47,864 nucleotides of DNA from Chromera velia (lineage: Eukaryota; Sar; Chromeraceae), in contig JAHBMJ010000161.1 of assembly GCA_018398765.1 (NCBI GenBank), positions 1 through 47,864 of the forward strand, given 5' to 3'. Positions 35,118-46,800 of this stretch are shown one piece after another. Each line of letters begins with the position of its first letter. Position 1 is the first letter of the stretch. Made by a program: the position numbers and the translations under genes. The notes beneath the pieces are model-generated. The model was not told where the DNA came from and did no database searches. It saw nothing but the letters and a program-made list of their open reading frames with translations.

Positions 35118-36209
35118 TTCTTCTCTTTTTCACGCATCGACCAGTAAAGAAAGACGGGAAAGAAAGAAAGAGAAAACAAAAAAGCAGCTGGAATGAAGAA
35201 AACAAAGGATAGATGTATGGATGGGTTTCTGACAGGTATTGGAGACGCGGAGTTTGCACTGGGGCCCCGTGTTGCGAGACACGCAAAAAGCATCTTGAAA
35301 AGCATGTAGAGCAGGCAAGAAGCGACGAAGACTTCAAGGAATGTTGAAGAATAGTCCGGATAGGCGTCACAGAAGAATTGAACATACCGACCCGGTCTCT
35401 TTTCTCTTTTTCCCGTGCCTGCATCTCCCTCTCGATCTCTCTTTCTCGAGCCGTTGCACCCACAGTCATTTCTTCGAGGACTCTTCTCCTCAAACTCCGC
35501 AGCTGGTCCCTTGCCTCAAAGGAAAAGGGCACCGGTTTGGTTGTCGTCTTCCGCGCCCCATGCGTTCTCTGCTCCTGCTGGTTGGGCAAGTGCAAAACCC
35601 TTTCCCTCACCTCCACTGCCGTGGTTCTGGGGGGCGATTGGTAGTAGTAGGTTGGGTGGTACTGAGAGGGAACTCGTGTCGGCGAGGAGGCACCTGCGTC
35701 AGCCGGTGAGGGGTCACGCTGCTGTTCGTACAGGGACCTGCAAGACATATCAACTCGTGAAGTTAGAGCCCAGGACGCAATCTCAGACTGAGAGGGCACA
35801 AAGAGACAAACAAGGAGAGAAGAGGGAAGCATAGAATCCACATTCCAGCTCGCAATCGGGGTCCAGCGCAACAAGTTTGCCCTCACCAGCACGGCTGTTC
35901 AATTCAAATATTTCTGATTGAATGTCGCATCTTCTCTCTGATCTTGTCGTTCGGCCTACCGGATCTGGTCCAGTTGAGTGCTGAGAAACGTCCTTTGCGG
36001 AGGGGGTGATTCCATTCCTGGTGGAAGGAAGGGGGTCTTGCTTGTGGTGGCCCCAGATAGGAGATGGTCTCTGCAAGCCATACATTGAAAGAGCGAACTG
36101 GGTGAGGCATCTGTTGCACGCTCAGGCGAGGGGGGAGTGTTGTTCACACCTTTGGAGAGATGAAGACTTACTCTGGATACCACCGCTCTCTTTCATGGGG
36201 GAAGTCCAT
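28020..36209 (-). CDS. Pro-rich coiled-coil protein, unrecognised
   Basis: Nineteen exons on the minus strand keep phase throughout and give 819 aa: 36209-36172, 36070-35960, 35737-35392, 34813-34727, 34317-34266, 33998-33902, 33658-33191, 32671-32571, 32201-31929, 31600-31531, 31152-31033, 30520-30430, 30160-30078, 30041-29862, 29767-29660, 29131-29075, 28736-28703, 28413-28346, 28095-28020. The start is the ATG at 36209 (MDFPHERERWYP), with an in-frame stop four codons upstream if unspliced. An Arg/Glu-rich helical block spans about residues 105-243 (AREREIEREMQAREKEKRDR). A Pro/Gly-rich disordered segment fills 244-400. Basic coiled-coil segments follow (QMQYTQEMLRKREELQRT), then a hydrophobic stretch near 695-705 (AKLALGFLFAAGIHT) and a C-terminal coiled coil (LRKAMRKAGMTEERIHRAF). 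I recognise no family; a cytoskeletal or membrane-tethered scaffold is only a guess. Confidence 0.65.
31162..31198. repeat. (ATCC)n microsatellite
   Basis: Tandem ATCC units in an intron of the minus-strand coiled-coil gene, immediately upstream (in gene sense) of the exon starting at 31152. Confidence 0.9.
31774..31808. repeat. (GAA)n microsatellite
   Basis: A trinucleotide run in an intron of the coiled-coil gene. In gene sense it is a CTT pyrimidine tract. Confidence 0.85.
32946..33147. repeat. Long (CA)n array in intron
   Basis: About 200 bases of CA repeats with a few interruptions (CATACATAGA, CGCA). In the sense of the minus-strand gene it is a GT array that begins shortly after the donor of the Pro-rich exon (33190). 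Confidence 0.95.
34397..34506. repeat. (CA)n/(CGCA)n array in intron
   Basis: CA repeats passing into a CGCA block, in the intron between the exons ending at 34727 and starting at 34317 of the minus-strand gene. Confidence 0.9.
34651..34711. repeat. (GATA)n(GA)n compound microsatellite
   Basis: GATA-type units passing into GA units, just inside the intron that starts at 34726 of the minus-strand gene. Confidence 0.85.
35075..35116. repeat. (CT)n microsatellite
   Basis: A perfect CT run in an intron of the minus-strand gene, where it reads GA in gene sense. Confidence 0.9.
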
Positions 36210-36955
36210 TCTCGGAGTCTATAAGGAAATAGAAGTTGATAGAAAGCAGAACCATGCAAGTCAACTGATTGTCAATGCAACAGGGGATTCGCGCCCTCAC
36301 TGGTTCACTCTTCCGTTGCCTTGCGTTGCCTCATTGTACAATGGCTGTCAGCATGGCCCGAGGCGACGGAGGTCCGCTTATCTGTGTTACACCAATGTGT
36401 GAGCGCAACACTGGCAGATATACAGCGAAACTGGAGCCTCGAGATGCCTCCAGCTCCCTATATACAGCTTGCAGGAAGCTCCAGTACATTTGATCTTTCA
36501 CTTCAGTCTGTTTCAACAATTTGTGTCGATCCTCGGCCCGCTCGAGCCCCGGGGCCGGCACTTTCTGCGGGCCGCGGAGTCGCCGCACGCGGGCAGCCCG
36601 GCCGGCACGCTTCTCACGCTCGCGCGAGACGCAGAAACGGATCGATCGTGAGCTTTGGGCCAACTCCGTGCGAGCTCTCCAAAGAAGGAAAATCGTATAT
36701 GAACATTTACGGGGCCGTTTCTCTTGAGGGGCACTCACGAAATTGTTGTGACAATTGCACGGTCAGTCCGTCCTCTTCGTACGCGATCTACCCGTTTCTT
36801 CGATCCTCCCCTCTTTCTCAGTCCATACAAAGCGGAACGGGGTATCCTCTATTCGCCTTGCTTCGCTTTTGTTGTCACGTAATCACTTCATTTGCCGTCA
36901 TTCGAATGAGTGGGTCTTTTCGGATAGACAGTTTTAGCTGTTCTTGATTGATTGG
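36210..36955. promoter_or_regulatory. Divergent promoter gap with CpG-rich core
   Basis: This 746-bp gap lies between the start codons of the coiled-coil gene and the eIF4G-like gene. A very GC-rich, CpG-dense patch spans about 36530-36650. The sequence from 36740 to 36955 is more ordinary and may contain 5' untranslated sequence of the eIF4G-like gene. No TATA box is evident. Confidence 0.45.
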
Positions 36956-39900
36956 ATGCAAGGTGGTGAGGGTCATACGGGATCGGTTTCCCACGCCCCG
37001 GGGGGAGACCATGATCCTCAGGGAGGAAAGAAGGGAGGACAGGGGCAGGGGCAGGAACCCAAACTGAACCCCAATGCCGCCGTTTTCATTCCCGGGGGTG
37101 CAGGTGGCCAGGGTGGTGCCACTCCTCAAGCGCCTGTCAGTTATTATTTGTGAGACGTGGAAAGTAGTGAGTGATGCTCATTTTGCTTTCTTTTCGATGG
37201 TCCCTCCCTTTTTTACGCGGTCTTTCTTCTTTCGGGTTGTAAGAGAGACAGGAAAACGTGGGGAGACGACGAAAAAGGAAGCGGGATGAGGCGTGACAGG
37301 CCGAACATGTCTTTGTCTCCTTTCTTCGTTGACTGGATTGTTTTCTTGTCTACTGCTTTTGTTTGCATGCAGGCTCAGCAGATGAAAGGCGCACCCATGC
37401 AGGGGAACATGATGCCGGGTCAAGGAGCCGAAAATGGTAAGCGCACAGCCGGCTCAGCGGGGCGGTGGGGCTACTTCACTTCTTTCGTCTTTTGTCTGTT
37501 CAGGTGACTTACCTGAATGTCCCTTGAGAGAGAAGAGTGTGTGTACCTTCTTTTGTCTCCTCGACCTTCCGATCACGTGCTTGGCGGTGGACCATGTAGC
37601 ACTATGGTGATTGCATGAGCAGTGAAGTGGTCTCTGCATGTACGTTTGTCCCACTCATCCTTCCACCCGTTTCTTTCTTTGTCGTCCCCTGCAGCAGCGG
37701 CAATGTTTGTCGTACCGCAGAACGCGGCAAATAACCCCATGTTTTCAATGGACCCATCGCAGTACAACCTGTATACTGCTGCCGCTATCTATGCACAGTC
37801 GATGACGTCGCAGATGCCCAACATGACACAACAGCAGCAAAGCCAGCTTATGCAGTGGTACATTCAGAACGCCCTTATGCAGCAGCAGGCCGCAGCTCAG
37901 CAGCAGAACGCGGCCCAGCAGCAGCAACAACAGCAGCAGGGTCAGCAACCGCAGCAGCCTGGTCCTTCTGCCTTCCAGCCGCCTGCGCAGCAGCAGCAAC
38001 AGCCACCGCAGCAGCAGCCTCAGCAGCAGGGTCTAGGAGGGATGCAGCAGGGACAGGGACAGCCGGGGGTTGCAGCAGGTGGGCAGCAGGGGCAGCAGCA
38101 GGGCGCGGGGGCTGGAGGTTTCCAGGGATCCGGTCCTCCGAATATGAATTTTATGGGAACGAATGGGATGATGGGAGGAATGGACGGCCAGGGTCCTGCG
38201 GACGGCGGTCGCGGGGGCCGGGGGGGAAGGGGAAGAGGGGGCATGGGGGGGGTATCAAGGAATCCGAATCAGCAGGGGAGGGGGCAGAGACCGCCACCCA
38301 CTCCAAATGCGGGTAATGCCCCCCAAGCAGGGCAGCAGCATCCGCCCCCCCAGGGCCAACAGCCTGCCTTGCTCCCCCCTCCTGGTACCCCGGCCCAGCC
38401 CATGCCGCCACAAAGGGCGATGGGGGCAGGAAATTTTGGGGGTGCAGTACGGGGTCAGATGGGAGCAGCTGGGGGAGTGGGTTTTTCTCCCATGCAAGGG
38501 CCTAACGGGCAGATGCCCAATGGGCATATTCCTCCAACAGCACAGCGACCGTTCAATCAGGGACCCCAATTTTCTCCTGAGCAACGGTCACCGAGTTTTG
38601 ATGCTCCGCAGAGGCCAATGGGTGTCGGGCCTGCTGGGAACTATCAGCAGACTTTCACGTCTCCCCACATGCAGCATGCCGTCTCTCCTGGGGCCGGTCC
38701 CCTTCCTCCGCCTGCTGCTCTTCCGACAGGTGGGGTGGCAGGCCGTGCAGCCAACGGGGGTGCAGGTCCTGGCGGGCCTGCTGCAAGTGGTCAGAACGGG
38801 GGGACACCGACTGGTGCAGGTTTCCCCAACAGAGGGCGTGGGGGAGGGGGTCCGGGAGGATTCCCTGGTGGGGGCCGGGGGGCGAAAGGCCAAAGAACAC
38901 CGGGTGGGGGGCCCATGCATGAGCCGAAGGCGGCCGGGAGAGGGCGAGGTAACTTCGCCCAGATCCCACCACAGGCTGGACCCCAGGCAGCAGGACCTCC
39001 CCCAGGGGGTCCTCATGTGCATATGCCGAAGCAGGCGGGGGGAAACTTTCAGAGAGGGCCGAAACCAGGGCCCCAGCAGCCTGCGGCTCCTGGTGCAAAG
39101 GAAAAGCCACCTAGTGGACCGCCTCCGCCGCCTCCTCTCCCCCCTCCGCCCGACGGACCTCCAGCCAGCACCACAGACAGCAAGCCTTCGTATGCTGCCA
39201 TGGTCAAGCAGGTGCAAGGGTCGGGTCCTATTCCGAAGGCTGCTGGATTGGGTGTTTCCCCCGACTCTGCGGACAAGGACAAGCAGCCCCCTATCCAGCC
39301 CAAACAGCCCCCCCCTCCGCCCCCTGCGGGCCCCGCTCCGGGGGATGCAAAACAGCAACCCGCGCCTCCCTCTACGTCTCCTCCTGCCATGCCCATGTCC
39401 CCCCCTCAACCCCCAGTGCAGACAACCATTGGTCATCCCCCCCCCGAGTCGGAAGCTGTTCAGCCCCCCACTGAAATTCCTTTGCCTCCGCAGTCCCCCC
39501 CTCCCGCTGCCGACGCCACGTCAATCCCACCACCACAGGAGACCACTGCGGCCCCCGCACCACCCACACCCCCCGCCCCGGAGAGTGCCGTCTCCCCGGC
39601 AGCCAAGGCAGATTCCATTCCTCCCGTGTCAGCCGAGTCACCCAACGCAGCAGATGCCGCTTCGGCACCCTCCCCCACCGCTCGCGGCGGCGGCGGATCC
39701 CCGAAGAAGAAAGGGGCGGCACAGAAGCAGCAGGAGAAGGAGAAAGACAAATCTCCTTCTTCGACTTGCAGAGGAAATACATCCAGTCAGCCTGCAGGGG
39801 ATATAGAGCCTGATGCTCTGGGAGGTAGTGCAACGGCAGGTGAAGAGACAGCTGCAGAAGTGACTGCAGCTGACTCTGCGAGTGTGCAAGCGTCGGAGCC

Positions 39901-40843
39901 CTCGGCCCAGCCGAGTGCGCCTCAGGGTGCCGGGACTTCAGATCACTCTGGCACAGGCGAACCGGCAGGTCAAGCAGAGGAGGAAAAGGAGAAAGAGCCA
40001 GAAAAGGAAAAGGAGGCAAGTGGGCCGATGAGTTGGGCTGACAGGATCAAGCGGGGAGGCTCGGGGGCAACAAAGGCTGCTGCTCCCAAACCACCCGCCA
40101 AAATCACCCCGACACCCGCGAAGGGCAAGGCTGCGGCTCCTCCCCAGGCTCCTGGGGGGAAATCCAAAGCACCGTCGCGCACGCAATCCCCAGCCCTTCC
40201 CGCCAAGGCGCCTGGCCCTGCGCCTTCTGCCGCTTCTGACTCAGCGCCTGAGCCAGCCACCGCTGCTTCCCCTGCAGCATCTAACCAGGTTTCCCCGACT
40301 GCCGCTCCGTCCGCCGACAAGGAAAAGCCGGCGGCGGCAAAGGCAGAAGCTTCTTCGGCCGCGCCCTCCTCGGCTGCTGCTGCCGCCTCTCCAAAGGCTG
40401 CACCTGCTGCAAGTAGTTCAGACACAAAGGCACCCGCAGTTCCCCCCGCATCTTCAGCTGTTCCTCCTCCCCCTCCGAAGGACGCAGAGACCAAGGGAGC
40501 TGTTGCTGCCTCTGGAAGCGCTTCTGTGAAACCCGCAGCTGAGCCTCCAGCTGTCCCTCCGTCGATGGCGGATGCCCCGCCCCTTCCGTCGAAGGCCCCG
40601 GCAGCGTCCGCCAAGAAGGAGAAAGAGCCAGAGAAGGAGAAGGACAAAGAGGCTGCAAGCAAGGAGGATGCAGAGAAACAGACAGAGGCGAAGAAAGAAG
40701 ACAACGAGCGTGAGTCTGAGAACCGAAACAGAAATAGTTTCCAAATCTCTTTACTTTTTCGTATTGATCGATCAAATTCAGGGAAAAATTTGTGTTTGTC
40801 TCTCCCTCTCTCTGTCCCCCTTCCCCCCTCGCTCTCTTTCTCT

Positions 40844-40883
<40 letters not shown>

Positions 40884-43800
40884 GCGCGCGCGCGCGTGCG
40901 TGAAACTGAGAGAGAGAAAGAGAATCTTGTGCACATCTTCGTCTGTATCCTTCCTTTTTCCTGCGCGACCGGTTTGTCCCCCAAGAGCGTTTCATCTTGT
41001 TGCTTGTCTGCTTCATTTAACCGCATCGACTTTCAGCCTCGATGTGTTAAGAACATTTCCAATGCATGGTGCGTTGTATCTTCTCATGTGTGCAGCGAAG
41101 CAAAGCACGTGGGCTTCTCTCTTAAAGGGGAACAAAACAGCACAGCCGAAACCCAAGCCCGCCCCCCCTGCCCCGACGAAAACCGCTGCAGCGCCCCAGC
41201 CCAAACCCAAGGCCGCCGCCGCGAAGCCCAAGCAGGCTCCAGGCCCTCGCCCCGCCGCCGCACCCCCTGTGGTGGAAGAGAAGAAGGACCCCGCTCCTCC
41301 TCCTTCCCCCGCCGCCCCTGCCGAGCCCATTCCCACCCCTGCACAGCAAGCTGCAAAGCCAGCAGAGGAAAAGAAGGACGACAAGCAGGCGAAGGCTGCT
41401 CCTCCCGAAGAGTGGGCCACCGTCGCCGGAGGGCGGAAGGGTAAGAAGGGAACCGGAGGGAGAAACGGACAGCCCGCCCCTGGGCCCACCCCTACTGCCT
41501 CTGCCCCTTCTGCAGCTGACGACCGCTCTGCTGCTCCCTCTGCCTCCCCCACACCTCTGAAAGGATCACCCAAGACGAATAAGAAGGAACCTGCAGCCCT
41601 CACTCCTGAGAAGGAGGAAGCAGAGGCAGCTGAGTCCGAATCCTCTGCTGAAGAGTCAACCAAGCCTGCCCAGCAGCCTGCAGCCGCAGCTCCGGCAGAG
41701 GTCCCTGCACCTACCGCAGCCCCGGAGCCGAAAGAAAAAGAGAAGGAGAAGGAGGAGTCCCCCAAACCTCCGGTGGCTGCTCCTTCTTCCCCAAAGAAGA
41801 AAAAGGCGGGGGCAGAGAAGAAGCAGCCAGAGAAGGAAAAGGAGTCTGCTCCCTCGTCCCCGAGCAAGGCACCCGCTCCTGCCCCTGCTACTGCGGCTGC
41901 CGCTCCTGCCTCCCCTAAGTCAAAGCCTGTAGAGCCTGTGAAGGAGCAGAAGAAGGAACCTGCTGCGGCAGAGCTTGCCCCTCCAGCAGCACCGGGTGGG
42001 AAGGCTAAGTACATCCCCCCCAGCTTGCGGAACCGCCAGGCTCAAAGCGAGACGCCCACACCGGCCGCCTCGGAGACGCCTTCTCCGACTCCAGCTACCG
42101 TCACCCCCCCAGCCATCGATGCCCAGGCGGCGCCCGCCGCCCCTGCAGCCGAGGCCCCAGTGGCTCCTCCTGAGAAGGAGAAAGAGAAGGAAAAAGAGGA
42201 GAAGGAGAAGGAAGCTCCCGCCCCCACTCCCGCACCTGTTGCAGCAGAGAAGCGTGCTGCTGCACCGATTGTTCCCCCTGCCGCAGCTCCTGCTCCCACT
42301 CCTTCATCGTCATCGTCAGTCGCCTTCATTTACTTTCATACAGAATTCTTTTTTCTTTTTCTTTTTCTGTATGAAATCTCATATATGTATGAGTAAATAC
42401 ATGCTCCCACTCCATCATCGTCAGTTGCCTTACCGCTTAAGCCTGCATGTTTTGTTGTATTATTTGCCTCTTTTCTTGCTTTCTTTCCTCGGCGGCTTCA
42501 TTCTTTCATACTCGACTCTTTAAAGGGCTTTCATTACTTGCACTACAAATTTCCGTTTTGTTTCTGTCCTTGAAAAAGAGAGACGAAAGGAACAGATGGA
42601 TGAATGGACAGGCGAGTAGAGGGATAATGGATGACCTGAGAAAGAAAGAAAGAAAGAAAGAAAGTCATGCTGACCGACCGCGTCTCTCCTTTCCCCCGCC
42701 CCCCTCTGTTTGCAGAAGCGCTCCCGATATCGCCCCTGTTAACGCCAAGCAGATCTCGCGTTTGAAGGATAACACCGATTTCCCTGCCTTCCTCCGCACT
42801 GCCCTTGACATTGGCCTGAAGCCAGAGTGCCAGAAACTCCCGGAGGACCACAAGATCCCCTCATTCCTCATGCCAGGCCAACAGCAGACACGTGGAGAGG
42901 ACAGGGGTTATCGGGAAAGGGATAGAGACTACCCCATGGGTGGTGGAAGGGGAGGGAGGTTACGTCCTCCGGGGGGCCGAGACGAGCGCGAGCGCGACAC
43001 CGGTTGGAGACGAGAGCGCGACTACGGTCCTCGTGGGGACAGGGAGCAACAGGGCTTTGGATACTCCAGAGATTTTGATGACGAGGGGGACAGGAGAGGA
43101 GGAAGAGGCCTCAGACCGCCTCAGAAGGAAGAGCAGACGGGACCCATCGTGTCTGGATGGGTCGCCGCACAGCGTGCCAAGCGAGGAAAGGGAGACGAAT
43201 GGTGGGTCGTCAAAGTGAAAGAAGAAATGGGTGACTCCACGTCAAATAGGGAGGGCTTTTCTTGACTTGTTTCCGTTGCTTCTCAGCTTTGATCCATCCC
43301 TCTTTTCTTTCTTTCATCCCCCCCTTGCAGCATCTTCTCTTTTACTAGTTAGTGATTTGCATGATATCTCTTCTCTTCGCTTCTCTGACCCTCCCTCTGT
43401 GACTGTTCTCCTCTACTCTCCTCTCCATTGTTCGTGTTTCTTTTTATGGTTCTGCTTCTTCTCCTCCTCGTCGTCTTGCAGGACGGATGAGACGAAGAAG
43501 CGCCGGATTCTGGCTCTTCTGAATAAGTTCTCTCTGGAGAAGTTTGACTCCCTTTACAAGCAGCTCCTGGAACTCCCTTATGGATCCTCTGAGGATATCC
43601 AGTTGCTCGTGCGCCTCCTTTTCGAAAAGGTGTCCGCTGAGCCGAAATATGTTGAGGTCAGCGAAAGGACTGCACTCACTGGCTCCTTCCCGCCTCCTTT
43701 TATCGAAGGGCGCCCTCCCTTTTCTGCTTTCTTGTCTTTCGACGCTTTTCTCTTTGGAGAAACAAAGTTCCTCCTCTTCCTCCTCGCGAGATGAAAGAAG

Positions 43801-46800
43801 AGTTCTCTGCTGCCCCCTCCTTGTGTTACCGTTGTATCTGCAGATGTACGCGGACGTGTGCAAGAGTCTGTCAGAAGACCTCGGCAAGAGGAAGTTCGGA
43901 GAGGAGGAGCTTGACTTCAAGCGACTTCTGTTGGATGGGTGTCAGGAGTCCTTTATGAAGTTCCTGAACCCGTCGGAAGAGCTCAGAGGGATGGAGGACA
44001 AGAACTCGGAAGACTTCATCACTGCATACTTCAAGTATAAGAATGCAATGCTGGGCAACATTCGTTTCTGCGGTGAGTCAGTCAGTCAGTCAGTCAGGGG
44101 GGGGGAACGACATAAAGGCTGAGTCATTTATGTTCCCTTGCGTCTCTTCCTGCAGAAAAGAAATGCTCTTTTTTTCAATTTCTCCTTGCCCATTCTCTTC
44201 TATCCTTCTCTCTCTTGCTTATTGTCGTTCAAGAGAAAAATGCCCTCCTCCTCTGTAGTTCATCTGCTCCCGCTTCCCTCTCCTCGGCTCGTAGCATGGC
44301 AAAATGGCGGAGTGCGTACTTCGCCCTCATTGTAGCTTCGTTTTCTGCGTCCTCCACGAACTGCCTCAATAACTCCCCTTTCCTTTTTTTTTCTTTCGTT
44401 CGTTCTTTTCCTTGCAGCCGCCCTCCTCCTGCGACGTATTCTCTCCACTGCGGTCACTGAGAACATCATTCAGGATCTCTTTGAGCACGCGCAGAAGCCC
44501 GAGCTTTCGGGAGAGGACGAAAGCGAACATATGCTCGAGTGTATCTGCGTCTTCATTTCGGCTCTCGGAGGAAAGCTCACCTCAAATGAGGTATGCGGGA
44601 GGTGCAAGAAAGCAGAAGAAGAGCAGCCGTGCGTTTTTTGGCCAAGAGACAAAAGGGAGGTTGGAGCAGTGTTGAGCTAGAGACTGTGTGACACACCTTT
44701 TCACAAAGAAAATTCTGTCACCTTTTCTGAATCTGCATCCATGCTTTGTGTCTGTCACTCTGTCTGTCAATTTGTGCGTGCAGAAGCGGAAGAAGATTTT
44801 CGACTCGGCTCTGGACAGGTTCACGAACTACATCCAGGCGAACAAGGAGAAGGAAGGAGGGAAGCAGCCATCGCATCCGACCTGCACCAAGAGGGCGGAG
44901 TGCCTCATGCAGGTGCGTGTGTGCGTGTGTACTCCCTGGTTTTTCTTTTGTGTGCTCAGGCTGGCCTTCCTTCATACCTCAGGAGAGAACGTTGCTGCTT
45001 TCTTTGTGATGGTCTTGCATGGCGACTTCGATCTCTCTCTGACTTTCCTTTTTTTTTTTCGTCTCCCACCTCTCCCAATTCTACACAGAGAGATACAGTA
45101 TTTGCTCACTTTCTCCTTTCTCGGGAAAATTCCTGACTGAACAGGAGAGCTCCTGGAAGGCACACACCCTCCCTCCCTCCCTCTCTCTCAGGACGTGATT
45201 GACCTCCGCGCCGCCGGGTGGGAGAGTAAGAAGCCGAATACGATGGCTGGGCCTGCGAAGATCAGTGATGTGCATCGAGCACACGCAGAGGAGGCGGCAA
45301 GAGAAGAAGAGCAGAAGATGGAGGACAGAAAGAAATTGGCAGAGCAGGAGAGGCTGGACAAGGAGAGGGGGGTGAGGAGGCCTGGTCCTGGGGGAAGAGA
45401 GGATCGGGACGGCCGCGGAGGTGCAAAGGAAGACAACAAACCGGGGGGAAGAAAGGTCTGTTTGTCGGCAGAGAGAGTCCTCGTCCGGTCTCTTTCCATA
45501 GCTCCCCCTTAGGCTGTGTCTGTCGTCTTTTTTACGAACAGTTCCCTCCCTTGCCTTCTCCATTGTATCGTATGCTTTCTCCGTGTTCCATCTCTCATGC
45601 ACTTTCGTTCTGTTTGACAGACGACTCCACTTTTCTCCCCTTCCCGAGCGCAGGAAGAGCCCGCCAAGGCCGAAATCAAATTGGGCACAGGAGCGAAGGC
45701 AGGTGGCGGCGACATGAGCTGGCTTTATGCCGGTAAGCCTAAAGCAGCTCCAAAGGCAAAGGCGGCGATGCCTGCGGTGAAGGAGGAATCCGCCTCTTCC
45801 TCTAAGCCCGCACCCGACCGTTCGGACGAGTCCCCGACTGCCAGACGGGCGAAGCCGCAGAAGAAGGACGAGCCGAAGAATTACATCGAGCTCAGCACCT
45901 TCAAGGAGATCGCAGAACCCCTCCTGAACTCCAGGGTCAGTCAGTGGGGGTCCCCCGATGGGCTTTTTTAATCATGTTTGTATTTCTTCCATTCCTTCCA
46001 GTCTCGCGAGACGTTGTGCATTTATTTTCATACAATAAATGCAAAAAAAATACAAAAAAATGTTTTTATTTCTTCTATTCCTCCCAGTCTCGCGAGATTG
46101 CGGGTAGATGGCACTGGCCCGACAATGTAAACGATGCGCTGCTCAACCTCTCTCTTGCAGTGAGGTTTGCCTGTTTTTTGGTTCTGTTTTGTGTTTGTGT
46201 AGTTCACCCTTTTTCTTTCTTCCTCTTTCATTCTGTCTAGCCCATTTGGTGACTTGACTTGTTTCTTTCTGCAGAGAGATGATGAGGAGATCACCGAAGG
46301 CTTCTACCCTCTGGACCCCTCTCTAGAGGGAGAGTATCTGAAGATTGCCTTCAGTTGCCTCTGGGAGGGCAAAGCTTCAAAGGCAGACATCGTGGCGGTG
46401 AACCTGGGAATCGCCCTGGCGAAGTGCTTCTCGAAGGAAGGGGCTCGCAAATTGTCAGCAGCAAGCAACCCTGGTCCCCCCCCCACGCTTTTGCTTTCAA
46501 GGCAGCGGCATTTGCTTTCTTCTTCTGCATTTGCTCTCCTTCTTTCTCCCTTCTCTCTGCTTGCATGCGTGCTAGCTGCCATAAAACATCTCTGAATCTG
46601 TTGCAACTGCCTGGAAGAACTGACAAGCCTCTCTGAAGGTCGATGCTTGTCACTTGATTGCGTCCTTGCCTGTCTGGGGAACTGTTTGTTCTCTCTCGTG
46701 AGTGTCTCCTTGCTGCACCAATGTCAAAAGGTGGACGCAGCCAGTTCCCTTACTCTGTTTCGAACGCCCCCGCGCCGTTCTATGTCTCTCTGACTGCAGC

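Noticed and set aside
38307-39806. 499-codon frame overlapping eIF4G exon 3, and long minus-strand frames there
   Set aside because: They arise from GC-rich, stop-poor low-complexity sequence in alternate frames; codon phase and splice phase support only the eIF4G frame.
40281-42014. Minus-strand Ala/Gly/Ser-rich frames opposite eIF4G exons 3-4
   Set aside because: They are shadow frames of the Pro/Ala-rich coding sequence with no independent signals.
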